64,000 bases of DNA from Limnephilus marmoratus (Eukaryota > Arthropoda > Insecta > Trichoptera > Limnephilidae), in contig OU862923.1 in NCBI GenBank assembly GCA_917880885.1, positions 20,310,770 through 20,374,769 on the forward strand. The letters are read 5' to 3'. The translations under genes and the position numbers were made by a program. Positions 21,825 to 34,239 of this stretch are shown here, piece after piece (positions within the stretch are counted from its first letter, which is position 1; each line of letters starts with the position of its first letter). The notes beneath the pieces were generated by a model. It saw only the letters and a program-made list of their open reading frames with translations. It ran no database searches and was not told where the DNA came from.

Positions 21825-23040
21825 AGGAACCTTATTTCAACCTTTCTCATTCCGGTCTCCTTGCCTTCTCCATTTCCTTCACAATATTCTCTTAACTAAC
21901 AAAATTCTCCATGTCGGGGTTTCTCTAGTCCCACTGGCTTCGAGAAGTTGGGACTCTTGTGCGATAATCAACAACAAAACTTCATGACACAACAATATAG
22001 AGTTTATTTACGACACGTTCCAGAGTGGCAGATACTTTCAGTATCACTCTATCGAAAGACCGCCAATCAAAACTTCACTTAAAATATCTTTAACCGTGTT
22101 TGGTAACCAGCTATTATATAGTCAGGTACTCCACCATCTTCCTCTCATCTATCTCTTTCCACTCCCCACTAACTTCAGATTCACAACATTCCCTAGTTAG
22201 GCACGCCATAGTCTCACTGGCTCAATGCGGTTGGGTGCGATACTCACTTTATAAAAAAAAATTAACTTCACAGACTTAAGTCGATTGTTGTCAAAATATG
22301 AAGTCGTATAAAAGTTATTTGTTTTGTTTAATTTTTAACGTTACGCCCCAAAGTGTTTGCTCCGCGAAAATATAATAAAAAAATGACCTCATAAAACAAC
22401 ATAAAGCAGCTATTCTGTTTACTTATCAACTACCCGTCCTTCAGCTCACAGCAGGGTTCAATTCTAATATCCGGCTAAATATCAGTAGGTATATAAATAT
22501 AACTGATTCTTATAACCACTGAGCATAAAAGCCTGTGCTTGATATTATATATTTGCATTCGGGTCTTTGTTGTCCATTGCCGGTTTACTTAAATTCGATA
22601 AATTACTAGATTACATCCGGGCTCACTTCAGTTTTCATAATACAGGGTAAAATAACTAATTCGGATATTATACATTTATTTTCAACCTTAGCAAAATCCT
22701 TTGTGTCCAGGGATTACCATTTTGTATTAGGGTAGATAATGTTGTCAAACATATTTACGTGGCAAAACTAAGTAGATATATTTGGATAAAATAATGAGAA
22801 GTTACGGTAAGTTCTTATTCAGTTTGTACCTGAGGCGAAGCTTCGGTAATAAAGTTTCACTGGGTTCCTAAATGGTTTCGTTTTTGATGAAACTTTAAAG
22901 GACAGAACATATATCAAATTAATTGAATAGTCGGATAGAATGACAAGGACCAACGAAATACATTTCAAAAGAAATAAAGTCCTTGGTCTAATAAACATGT
23001 GGATAACGATAGGTAGAAACCATGAATAAAACTACGAGTA
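21825..23040. other. Nothing recognised apart from one dispersed motif
   Basis: 22030-22130 matches the unnamed motif at 12478 and 21090. The rest shows no frame, inverted repeat or array. Confidence 0.35.
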
Positions 23041-23059
23041 TGTCTTTAGGTAGATCGTA

Positions 23060-23220
23060 TTGTGTATGTATCACGATGGGATGCATAACTCGTAGGTCAT
23101 GTCATGGCGGGATGTGAATACGCTTCTAATCATGTTTTTTTGAATGCATCACGATAGGATGCGTATCATGTAGATGTGTTACATCACGGCGTGATGTGAA
23201 TCTGTGCTCAACGCACGGCG
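23060..23220. repeat. Degenerate GC-rich repeat used as Transib target, left part
   Basis: Diverged repeats containing ATCACGATRGGATGCRTA and TGTGCTCAACGCACGGCG. Related units continue on the other side of the Transib element at 26513-26870, so the transposon lies inside this array. Confidence 0.6.
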
Positions 23221-23260
23221 CACTATGTGTAAAAACCCATTCTAGCTCCACTTTAATGCA
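23221..23260 (+). repeat. Transib left terminal inverted repeat
   Basis: CACTATG heptamer, then TGTAAAAACCC and CTAGCTCCACTTTA. It matches the right end except for a short central block. Confidence 0.9.
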
Positions 23261-23493
23261 AAAATGGGTTATTTCAAATCGTTTTGAAATTTTCAGAATT
23301 GCATTGTTAAATATCCCAGGTAGATAAAACTGCCCGTTATTTTTATTTTTGTGACATGTGGGGTAGGTTTGGGGGCAGGTAAAGTCTATTGTATGCGTAC
23401 GGGAGCGCTGCACTACAGTAATCAGTCTGTTTTGAGCGTTCGCGTTGAATGGTTGTGATTAGTTTGTGTGAACATTTATTATTATTCTTTGAA

Positions 23494-25854
23494 ATGGAGA
23501 CGACAAATCAAGGTATGGATTATTTTTTTTCCTAGTGTTTGATCATTTTTATTTGCTAGATTTGATGTCAGATTTAATTAAAAAAAACTAAGAACAATAT
23601 TTATTCATTTATATGGTTTCAAAAGATTACATGACCTTAAAGTTAGGTTTAGTGTGTTTCCGCGTAGATAAAATAATGTAATCGTAAGGTTAACTTATCC
23701 TCAATATCAATGGGATAAATTTTTTTTGCGTCTTTTTGCGTCTTTTTAGAATTTTTTCATATTTCAGGGAGGCAGCCATCAATTTCCAACCGGACGATTT
23801 TCGATATTTGGTTACGAAATCCAAAGGAAGACCGAACAAACATTGTATTACGTCATGTTATTCAACATTTTGGTTTTGTGGATTTAGCTGCTGATAATTT
23901 AAAATCACTTAAATATTCAATTAGTAAAGTGACCTGTGCAATTGGGATACGTTGGAAGAAAAGTCACAGAAATGTAAAAAGGTTTCTTAATACCAATTCC
24001 GTTTGGCTCGACAGACACATTAACTTGAGTGAAAGTGTTTATGGTTCAATACCTTCTAGTAGTAACTCGACGTTAAACGTTACAAGTGCTTCCAGACGCG
24101 GTCGTCCGAAAAAACTTTTTACGGATTGTACCCAAAAAACAAGGGCAAAAAAACTTTTAAAAGTCGTTCAGTCCTCTAGCGAAATAGAAATATCCATGGC
24201 GGCTCAATCGTCTCTACGGGCTTCTGGTAAAAACGATGCTGCTTACATTGCGGGTACACTATTTTCAAGATCACCGCGATATGCCACAAAAATTAAAAAA
24301 AATAGTAATCCGTGTGTAACACAGACAACATTGACGGCAAATCAAGCTCTGTCTTTGATTGTTAATGCAAAGTTGACTACTAATCAATATAAACTTATTA
24401 GGAAGCAGGCAAGAGAACTAAATAGTCCACTATATCCGCCTTATTATTTAGTGAAAAATGCTAAAGCCGCTTGTTATCCTGACCCTGGTGATATTGTCGT
24501 AACAGAAACCTACGCTGAGGTAAAATTGCAAGCATTACTAAATCACACGGCTAACCGCATTGCTTGCTCTCAAGAAGAAGTAATCGATTCACAATTATCA
24601 AGACAATCATTTGACTCGCTGACTCTAATTTCTAAGTGGGGGTGTGACGGTAGTTCTAGCCAAAGCACATACAAGCAGAAATTTTCGGAGGAGGGTGAAT
24701 ATAGTGACGAACATTTATTCAGTGTTTCATTTGTACCACTACAACTTGTTAGTGATCATAATGTCATTATTTGGCAAAACCCAAGGCCATCATCTACACG
24801 ATATTGTCTGCCAATAAAGTTCGTATTTGCAAAAGAAACTGATAAGTTAATTGAAGACGAAACGAGTAACATAAATTTGCAAATAAAAGCTCTTGCGCCT
24901 TCAAATTTAATAGTTAATGGCAAGGAAATTGAAGTTAAGCATTCATTATTGTTCACAATGGTTGACGGTAAAATATGCAATACTTTAACAGCTTACAAAT
25001 CTTCGCAGAGGTGCTACGTATGTGGGGCATCACCCAAACAGATGAATAATATGGAAATGGTATCCAAAATTTCTCCAGATCCTAGTACATATTCATTCGG
25101 ATTGTCACCATTGCATGCGTGGATTCGTTGTTTTGAGTGTTTGCTTCATATTTCCTATAAATTAGACGTGAAGAAATGGCAGGCGAGAGATGCCGAAAGT
25201 AAAGAAAATGTAAAAAAAAGAAAATCAGATATACAAAAAAAATTTAAGAGTGAAATGGGTCTCCTTGTTGATATGCCAAAACAAGGAACTGGCAATACCA
25301 ATGACGGCAATACGGCAAGAAGGTTTTTTAGAAACGCTGAGCAAACAGCAATAATTACAGGTTTAGATGAAGAATTGATCAAACGGTTCAGAATAATTTT
25401 GGAAACATTAAATAGTGGATTTACCATAGATGCTGATGCATTTGGGAAATATGCAGAGAGAACGCAAAAACTTTATATCGATTTGTACCCCTGGTATTAT
25501 ATGCCGGCAAGTGTACACAAGATTTTGGTACACGGGAAGGAAATTATTGCAACTTCTATACTGCCCATTGGACAATTATCAGAAGAAGCACAAGAAGCCA
25601 GGAATAAGGATAATAGACGGTTCAGGGAGTTATATACAAGAAAGACTTCCCGGATTGCAACGAATACCGACTTGTTGCATATATTGCTCATCTCATCAGA
25701 TCCACTTATATCCAGTTTGCGGAAATTACCGAATAGAAAAGGTACCAAATTCTTACCGGATGTTTTGGCCTTGCTGTCAACTCCATCCGCTCCTTTAACA
25801 TCAGCTCCAGAGACTACTTTATCAGAAGTAAGTGATGTATACGAATCTGATTGA
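23494..25854 (+). CDS. Transib (RAG1-like) transposase, two exons, 701 aa
   Basis: DDE transposase of the family from which the RAG1 recombinase core descends; it would cut at the CACTATG ends in the nucleus. Exon 1 is 23494-23512 (ATG to CAAG), with donor GTATGG. The intron is 23513-23767 with acceptor TTTCAG. Exon 2 is 23768-25854. The join keeps the frame and gives 701 residues, normal for Transib. An AT-hook-like RGRPKK lies near residue 117. The first catalytic Asp is in KWGCDGSS (about D300), the second in MVDGK (about D406), and the Glu is in the SEEAQEARNKD cluster (about 612-616). A CxxC pair (C422, C425) and an HxxxxH pair (H590, H595) reproduce the RAG1 zinc-ligand spacing. No stop or frameshift is seen. 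Residue roles are by family analogy. The start is chosen because it gives a clean phase-1 splice; beginning inside exon 2 would lack an ATG in a sensible place. Confidence 0.92.
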
Positions 25855-26467
25855 TGAACTTTTTAAGAAAAATGATTATGGAGTAGAGTGAGTTTTTAAA
25901 AAAATAACAAAATATTCAAACATTGTGTTATTTTGTACAGTATTAAGTGGTGCCTACCTAGGTACTTTTTAATTACATTTTTTTCATTTAATTACTTCCT
26001 CATTTAATTACCTTTAAAACTATGTAAGATGCAAAGCTGTAAATACCGTGTATTATGCATTTGATAATGGAGTTGAGGGAATAATTATTAATAAGAAGAC
26101 ATCAAAATATTCCACCACTTCTTATTCTTCGTAAAGTTTTAAAATTGATGTCTAAGTATGTATTATTTTTTTAAATACTTTTGAGTTTGATTATCTTCAA
26201 AATAACATAAAAAACAAACTAATAAGTACGATATCTTATTTACAAATGTTAATGAAGTAGACGTAAGAATTATTATTTAAGAGACATCAACGCATTCCAA
26301 CATGTATTAATTCGTACAGAATTTAAATTGAAGAGTCTCTACGTATATATTTTTTTTTAATTATATGATTTTTGTAAACTATTCCTTGTTTAATTACCTT
26401 CAAAATGACGTATTTTGCAATGCTGTAAGTATAATATCTTGTTTACAAATGATAAAAGAGCTGAATA

Positions 26468-26507
26468 ATGAATAAAGTGGAGCTAGATTGAGAAATTACA
26501 CATAGTG
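26468..26507 (-). repeat. Transib right terminal inverted repeat
   Basis: Reverse complement begins CACTATGTGTAA and includes CTAGCTCCACTTTATTC. An AATAAA polyadenylation-type hexamer (26470-26475) overlaps it. Confidence 0.9.
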
Positions 26508-26512
26508 CGGCG

Positions 26513-26869
26513 GGCGGGACTTGACGAGTATGTTATTGTATAGTATATAATTCTATAATTTTGCATCGAGATGGAACGCAAATCACGTCGGTTACATAAC
26601 GGCGGGATGTGGGCTTGTGCTCAACGCGCGGCGGGGGAGACTTTTGTTATTGATGTTGCCATCAGCTGGTGGTGAAGATCACGGATCTTCCTGATCCTCC
26701 AGTGAGATGCTTGACACCGTGGTTGGGGGATATGAATGGTGGCAAATCCTCCATACCGATGCTCAACACAGTGGATAGTGAAGATAACATAATGTGGTAG
26801 AGTTTGGTCGTATTTATGTGTTGATGCTCGACGCCATGCAAAGAAGTAGTCAGCTGGTGGTGCGCGAAA
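26513..26869. repeat. Degenerate repeat array, right part
   Basis: Diverged units with GTGCTCAACGCGCGGCGG, GATGCTTGACACCGTGG, GATGCTCAACACAGTGG and GATGCTCGACGCCATGC at roughly 75-80 bp spacing. It continues the array left of the Transib insertion. Long minus-strand frames here (26621-26980) come from the repeat and are not taken as genes. Confidence 0.5.
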
Positions 26870-26877
26870 CCGGAGAC

Positions 26878-27510
26878 CATAGACATCCAAATGGATAGAC
26901 AAGCAGTTACAGATGAGGGGTAAAACCAAACTATGGAGAGCAAAGGGGGGAAAGATGACTGTCATTCGTTGAACAATCAATCTGACAGTATATAGGCATC
27001 TCGCATTACAATATCACCATTTAGTTCTTAAAAGCAAAATCTGCTTTGAATGAATAGACCTTTTTACATGGGAGCGCGAATTGCTTGCCACGTTCAAAAC
27101 TTATTTGCTAAGGCCAAATGCTCGCTCCAAAAAGACTCGCGCCAATACACATATCAATATTTTCTTGCCGTGTTTAGTTAAAACACTTTTACAAATGTTT
27201 CATAATTTACTTACCCCTGTAACCAGCGACGAGCACATTGGAGTACCGCCCACATTCGCTATGTGCATATTGATACATAGATATATTGTATAGCACAAGC
27301 TGCCGTTATTTCGTTAAATGTATGGATGTGAGCTTCTCGCTGTTCACGGCAAGAATGATGACGTCACACATTTTAGATTCAAGCGAGGCTATATCCCCTC
27401 CCCATGGAGCGAGCCGGTTCCAAGGAGGAGCTACAGCCGGCGCCATGTGGAGGGGGAAATAATACGTTTTTATCACTTAGGGCAGGTCCAGATATATTCA
27501 TATGTCCGTG
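26878..27510. mobile_element. 633-bp element with 8-bp target duplication, copy 1 (P-like?)
   Basis: Flanked by CCGGAGAC on both sides (26870-26877, 27511-27518). The ends are imperfect inverted repeats: left CATAGACATCC, right reverse complement CACGGACATATG. The inverted copy at 53369-54001 has exactly the same length and differs at few positions. Ends starting CA, an 8-bp duplication and a duplication ending AGAC resemble P elements (family knowledge), but no transposase is present. The two shared 60-90 residue frames inside show no domain. Confidence 0.8.
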
Positions 27511-27518
27511 CCGGAGAC

Positions 27519-28856
27519 ATAAATCGATCTCAGCGAAAGGTTGACGACACGAGTGTCGTAGGTCACGGTGAGTTGTTGTTTGGTGACTGTATTTGAGTAC
27601 TATACTGACCGGTCGGCGCTGCACTGCGTTTTATACACATAAGTGGAGCCGCCCGGACGCGACGGTTCACTAGAAATTGTGGGTAGACCAGTGCGCTTTC
27701 CTCGCGAGTCACAAAACTTCTAGACTCTAACTGTACTAAAATTAGAATAATATTATGTAGTACAAAAATAATAAATAAATAGTTAATTTTTTTTTTTTAA
27801 ATTTAGGCATGTAGATTTTTCAAACAATTTATATGTAAAAATGCAAAAAAACAGCCATTTTAAATATATGTAGGATTACAAAAGATTTTTTAAATATTTA
27901 TATTGAGGGATCAGTAGAAATTATAGGTCCAATTAGGAGTTACACCGAGCCGAACCCTCTGATATGAAAATATCTGGAGTCGGTTAATTATTTTCCCATT
28001 TGGTCTCTGTAGCTTGACATGTTGTTCTTGTATTATTTTGTATTTATTATACTTATATAGTGCAATTGAATAGCGTGAATTATAGATGATCATTTGTGGA
28101 AAATTGTGTGAGAGGGTTTAGTTTTTCCGTGAGGAAGATTTAACCCGGACATCAAATCGAAGATATCAACTTTAAGATTAATTTTGAATTCTATTCCACT
28201 TCAAGTAACATTAAAATTTTTCTTTGGCCAATTATTATCGTTTTTTCATAACAAAACATTTAAGAAGGTGTTTTTTGTGTTACCCTTGTGAGGCGGGTTA
28301 AAATACTTAATTTTTATTTTTATTGTGTTCCAGCTATGAAAATAGTACGGCGATGACCCCTTTCTTCCCGTCTTTACACAGTTTGTAAACGTATTCAAGA
28401 CCCAGTTTTATCAGGGGAATATGAATAATTTGGTCTCCCGACAATAGCACCGTAATGGAAAAAACCTTCCCATATCATAGACAATCTTCTCATAATCTCA
28501 CGAGAGAGCCAGATGCTGCCACTATGCTTGAATCAACGATGGATTTGGCGTGATTCGAAAAATGTAAAAGATACGAAAAGCTTTCGCATATATTCTTGAA
28601 TGCTGTATATTATTTGTGTTAAACTGAAATTTCGTAGTAAGGACTATGCTAGATAAAGTTGATTGTTTAGATCTTCTATCTGAGTGAGGTAATTTACCTT
28701 TTAACGTGCATAATCCGGGTACAGAACAGCCAAGTTATGAACCCTTTCCTTCCATCCCTGAACGCAAGCCACGCCACAATGACTGCGGTACTTCCCCAAT
28801 ATAATATTCCAATCTCTTTGAGTATCTACATCTTAATATAATTAAAACGTTAAGCC
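27519..28856. other. Unassigned, GC-richer at the start
   Basis: 27519-27720 is CpG-rich with a small hairpin (CGACACGAGTGTCG). The rest is AT-rich and shows nothing recognisable. Confidence 0.35.
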
Positions 28857-28864
28857 CCTAGAGC

Positions 28865-29689
28865 CGAGGTCGTCACACTGCGGCCCGCGGCAGATATTTG
28901 TGCGGCCCGCATAAATATCCGCTGTATCTGCTTTCTTTTTAAATATTTTTTTTCATGTTCAATTATATTATCCAGCTTTTTTTCAAATATTTTGTGTACC
29001 TTATGATTTTATAACGTTACTTTTAATTGATTGACATTTGACCACATCCTAAGTCGATTATAAACGCGCGCAATGTACATCATAGGTTATCAACGTGGGC
29101 TTTCAGGAAGCAGTAGAAGACCCAGGGAAAATGAGATAGCATTGAGACGGCACAGTTAAGGCGTGGACCGGTAAAAAAATATGGTCTAAAAAAGACAAAA
29201 AAAAAAAAGCTAATCACGTACTAATAAAGCAATGTAAACTTGAATATCGGTTAATTTTTGTTATTGTAAGTATTGTAATTCGCCTGTCTCGACACAGGTA
29301 TATCCTGGTGAAGCAGGCATAAAAAACCTAATATAAACCTACTTTTTCTTAGTTAAATAAATAAATAAAAAATATATTTTTATCACGTCTGCGAAAATTC
29401 ACATATTTCGGTAGTTCGGGAAGTGGATAAAAATTAAACTGAAAGATTCCATTACAGATCTACATTTTTTTTATTAGGTGTACAATATTATTGATACTAT
29501 ATCATAAATACAAGAAGGAAGGAGGTAGCAACCTGGTACTTAAATACGAAAGAATTGCTTTTTTAACTTGCTAAACAAAAAGGTACAACATCATCCCCCC
29601 CCCCCTGCCAATTCATAATTTTGCGGCCCGCGGTGATACCTCACATTGTCCTATGTGGCCCTTGACCAGAAAAGTATGACGACCGCTGC
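28865..29689. mobile_element. hAT-like non-autonomous element
   Basis: Left end CGAGGTCGTCACACTGCGG; reverse complement of the right end CAGCGGTCGTCATACTTTTC. GCGGCCCGC blocks lie near both ends, as in a widespread class of hAT elements. CCTAGAGC occurs on both sides (28857-28864 and 29690-29697), an 8-bp duplication, with the exact end uncertain by one base. About 825 bp with no transposase frame. Confidence 0.75.
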
Positions 29690-29697
29690 CCTAGAGC

Positions 29698-32315
29698 CTA
29701 GACTCCCTAAGTAATGAATTAAAAATCTGTGTTTTTTTTAATGATTCTTTTAAGTAATTAATCACCTATCCCTACAATGTTTTTTGCCTAGTAAGTAATT
29801 TGTTTTCATTTAATTAAAAAAAATCTACGTGCTAAACCGGGCATAACTTCGGTATGTAATTCGTACAACGTACGTATGTCTTGTTACATTTTGCATTTTT
29901 TCGGCACTTTTTTGATAGGTAGGAAAGTATTTTTTCTATCAAAAAAATCAGCGTCATTGATTCCTCCAGAGGAATGCACAAGCCAAAAGTATGTTTATTT
30001 AATGTGTCACCACGAATATATGTAATAAGTATAAATGTATCGTTTGGCAAACGGGGCCTCGAAATAATCGATTTTAGCGCAAAAGTCGTTTTTATTAATT
30101 TAATTTAATTAAGTGTAACTGTGACAAATAATCTTAGCCATAAAATAGTATATTTTTTATGTTGTTCCTTTTATGCGTTCGTAATTTTGTATTTATAAAA
30201 TTATTTATTTACCGGTCATTATTTTCATTATTTACTGGTCCGCCTATATTTTTTGTGCAATAATTAACATTTTTTTAATTCTTCTCAAATGACAATATAG
30301 GAGAAGCTTCAATTTGTAAAAAAAATATTTTTGGTAATGATAATGTTAAGTGATTCGTTGTAAACATTAATCGAAAATAGTGATTTCACCGATAGCTTCG
30401 TCTTCGGCATCTGCGTACAATAGGGAGTCATATCAAATACGTGCCCCACATTCGAATAAATTTGTTTGTTACGGTATCTACAAGGCTTATTTTGCCACTG
30501 TTTTACTAGTTTATTTACTTGGTCCGCTGTTGTATTACTACATAATAAGATGAGAACGTCCTCTGGGTGCGGTACCCGAAAAGCTTTTATCTAAATTATT
30601 ATCAAACGACCTGTATGGCATCTGTAATAATTTATTCAGAACTATAATCCAGATTAGCGAAGAACACAAACACCTTTGTCCCTATAGACTAGTGAGAACA
30701 TACATAAACATACTGGTCTATGGAAGTTTTCTTTTTACTGAACAACTGTTAAGTCCTGGAAATATTTTAGTTCCATCAAAATGTTCATTATCTAAATTAT
30801 TTGAGCTCATGTATCCCCGTATTTTTAATCACGTTTCACAGTAGCTGCAGAAGTATCACGAGAGGGACTTTGAAGATATTTGCGTGTAACTCTGTTTTAT
30901 TATTAAACTACATAATAGGTAATTTAAATGTTTTGTAGTCCAAATATTTGTCCGTGAATTAATTTATATTTTAATACATAAGATGGGCTGTAATAAAAAA
31001 ACGTAACTACGGGAATAGCGTAGTGAACGGGGATTTGGGAAGTAATCTGACTTACCTAATTTTTTACATTGCACGTTTTGGCGAGAATCGATATTATGGC
31101 ACTGAGGGATCACTCGGTTGACCAATGCACAAGATTTCGTAACAGAATGACATTGAGCACTTGATGCAATATAGAAATATATTCCATCACTGTCACAATG
31201 GGGCAGGCAATTGGTTAATAGATTGGATGGGGGAATGTTTGGACCATAGGTTGAAAAATGTAAGTAATTTCGACAACGTGTCTAATTTTTTTCTATTTAA
31301 AATATGACACTGTTTCTAAGTATGATTTATTTTAATCTATTCTTTTTATTTGAATTAAATTTATTCTGTATGTATGCATTATCTTCTTCTAAATCTAAAT
31401 TGTTACCTTTGTTTCCCTTTTTTGTACCTGTGCTTTTTCCAGTTGTATGAAGAATCGTATTTTCTTGATAGTTAAGATAAACGAATCACAGTTCTTATAC
31501 CTATGTTTTCTTTAAACCGAGAGATGTATTTCCGACCCATCACATCGGATATTTTCAAGATTGCAATAATTGCAAGATCGTGAGGCTTTTCGCCGGAACT
31601 ACGATTCTGTGAAAGGCGGATTAAAACCAGACAAGCGTTAAGTCAATAGCTCTCTACCTATGACTTAAAGGTAAAAATCTTTCGATTCAAAAATAAAAAC
31701 ATTAAAACAGGATACGTAAACATTGAAAAATAAAAATACTGACAGCTGTAGATATCCGTTTCATAATCTGATCTAGCTTATATCGAAAAACAAGTGCAAC
31801 ACCGTTTCTTAAATTCCATCGCATTTTAAATCGAAAAATATTTTTTCATTTTCTAAGTGCATTTATGCCGTCCTATCTCTGGTGACGAGGCCCAGCAGGC
31901 GTATTTTTCTATCCCATGTGGATTCTGGCGAACGGGATTAATGCTTTTTTTAAACTCGTTTCTGCTCTCCACTCTTAGGGTAGAATCAAATGAGTGCGCG
32001 AAGATATCGGTACAAATTTATCATATAATTTTGTTCGAAATTAATTAATTTTTCTATTAACGTGTTGCTATAACATCTTTGGAGAGTGGAAAGCAATTAT
32101 TTTTGCTACAGAATCCATAAACTTATCTCATAACTACTAACGAGTTTATTTCGCATAAAATAACGAGGAGTAGAATAAGGCGCGTGTACAATGTTAACAT
32201 AATATATTATTATTTCTTTTTTTGATGCAAAGACAAACATTACCGGGTTACGAATAACCTCAGTACTCAGTATATTTGGAAATTTTCTACTACCACAATA
32301 TTAAGCTTAAAATGT
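29698..32315. other. AT-rich DNA, nothing recognised
   Basis: No inverted ends, arrays or plausible coding frames. A 63-codon frame at 31857-32048 has no recognisable features. Confidence 0.4.
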
Positions 32316-32317
32316 TG

Positions 32318-32415
32318 TTTGTATCGTGATGGAGGTCTTAGCCAGCCAAGGAATTGAAATCACGACGCCTGAGTGGGATCCAAACGCAATGGCAACTCAG
32401 CTCCGGACCGGTCGT
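32318..32415 (-). repeat. tRNA-derived SINE, copy 2
   Basis: The reverse complement aligns with 3264-3360 through TGAGTTGCCATTGCGTTTGG and GGCTGGCTAAGACCTCC. The A and B boxes are more decayed than in copy 1. Confidence 0.55.
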
Positions 32416-32564
32416 AATTATAATAGTAAATAAAAAGAGTGTTATCAATATTTGATAAAATTCCTTGATTGCTCATTTTTTTTTAATTTATCGGGTTTTG
32501 ATTGTTGTTGTGTAATTTTTTTTCATAATACTGCAATTACCTATAATCAGGATCACTTTTTTAA

Positions 32565-33281
32565 GGGTGTTTAACCAGCCAGCGGTCGAAAATATACATT
32601 TCGTCGAAAGATGTTCTTACGATCGTACAGGGCGGTTCGAACGAGAAAGATTAATTATTCTCCGTACCAGCTTTTTAATATTATAACGCAATATCGATTT
32701 TATTTCATTCCAAATTCGCTTTAATTTATACCTACTCCAAAAATGCTGAAAGGCGTGATGATAAAACTATTAAAATAATGTCCTTTTTGCAATTATTTTT
32801 TGAACATAAGTATTTATCATTTTTCAATAATGTCTAAGCAAAATAAGAATGTAAAAAAAACTGAAATACATTAGTTTGTAAGTGCGCAAATAAATACACA
32901 AAAGGACCAATTTTCGTCAAGAAACACATGTACCTACGTATATATTTTTTAATGATATTATTTAAAGTAAAATTTAAAAATCTGAAAAAAGCGTTTACCA
33001 GATAATGTATTGATTTATTTTACTGCCTGATTATATGATTTGAAATGGGTGTTGTATGATACAAAATTTTTTTTTGAAAATTTAACAAATCTGCCAACGA
33101 TCTATGGTATAACCTTATTATACTAAAAATACTCTTTTTTTTTCAAAATTTAAAACATGCTTTTACCAGATGAAAGAATAATCTTTCAAAATCAATTTTA
33201 AATTTTTTGTGGAATAGAGTCAATACGTCTAAAATCTGATTTATAAATGACATATTTCTGGTTTTCTCTGGTTATACCCTC
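32565..33281. mobile_element. TTAA-flanked non-autonomous DNA transposon, copy 2
   Basis: Flanked by TTAA (32561-32564, 33282-33285). The ends start GGGTGTTTAACCAG and, in reverse complement, GAGGGTATAACCAG. It aligns along its length with copy 1 at 24-736, in the same orientation. Confidence 0.75.
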
Positions 33282-33285
33282 TTAA

Positions 33286-34239
33286 TCTTAATTTATTTTA
33301 ATTTCTTACAAGATTATTGAATTCAATTTTATTGAAATTATTTGATTTTGAATGCACCTTGATATAATGCTATCCGCGGTTTAATGTTGCTTCTGGACAC
33401 AATTAATATTACAATTATGCTATGTTGAAGCTTTGTGCAAAATTTCGTTAACTGTGATAACTTTATGTCCAACGTAATGGAATATTTCCGCTATTGCCAG
33501 TCATCCATCAGAATTAGGGAAAATGCCAGGAAAAGAGTGACGGGAAGTTGCTCACGGATTGGAAGTTAATTGAAAACAAGATACGTACTTCGATAAATAA
33601 AAAAGATTTCGTAAGTTTTTTGTATCCGTTGTACAATCCGATAATAAAAACGTAACTCAAAGTCTGGATACTGAATAATTCGCCCCCTCGTTCAGCAGTT
33701 TTATGTAAATTTTTTTTGGTATTCAAATTAAACTTTGCCCAAATATAATTTTATGGCGTAAACCGCCACAGCCCGAAAGACTTTTTCGGATGAATTTGAA
33801 TTTCAAAGCTGTCAGTTTTATTAAGTAAATATTCAACAATATTCAAGTTACACGCCTTAGAAGAACGGTGAACCCATTTATCATAAAAATTTTAATTCAT
33901 TCCCTTTGTTACACTAATTAGAAAAAACTGTCACGCCAAGTTTTTGAAATCCTCAAAATTTTTGAGAGCTTTTCGAAAGTTTTAATTTATGTTAAAGTTT
34001 CATGAGATTTAGTTTCTTTCCAATTAAGTTGTTTGTTTTGTGCCCCCTAGTACTGCCATACGTGTGATTCATTACTTTAAACGGGTGGGGTTTCTACGGC
34101 AAGCTTTAGCTTCCGTAAATATTGATTTTTGACGATGGGTTTTCAGTGCAGTGCAGTTCATTGAACAGAAAAACTCTTCTGTTTTTTTTTCACATTTATT
34201 TCGTTTTTCTTTGATTATGTTTAAGTAACTTTTTTAAAA
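33286..34239. other. Nothing recognised
   Basis: AT-rich and non-coding in appearance. Confidence 0.4.

Larger units (their letters stand above)
23221..26507 (+). mobile_element. Complete Transib transposon
   Basis: A 3287-bp element. The left end starts CACTATGTGTAAAAACCC and the reverse complement of the right starts CACTATGTGTAATTTCTC. The ends match again through CTAGCTCCACTTTA. Both begin with CACTATG, which fits the Transib/RSS heptamer pattern CACWRTG (family knowledge). The 5-bp flanks are identical: CGGCG at 23216-23220 and 26508-26512, and GC-rich 5-bp duplications are typical of Transib. It carries one intact transposase gene. The 3' non-coding part holds three diverged subterminal repeats (near 26010, 26200 and 26398). 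Intact coding sequence, ends and duplication suggest a recent insertion. Confidence 0.95.

Noticed and set aside
24756..25798. Alternative frames on both strands within the Transib gene
   Set aside because: Shadows of the intact transposase frame.
26621..26980. 119-codon minus-strand frame
   Set aside because: It spans a degenerate repeat array and runs into the 633-bp element, so it is a by-product of repeats.
27318..27596. 92-codon frame conserved in the inverted copy at 53.4 kb
   Set aside because: Conservation follows from the whole 633-bp element being nearly identical, not from protein-level selection; the frame runs past the element's end.
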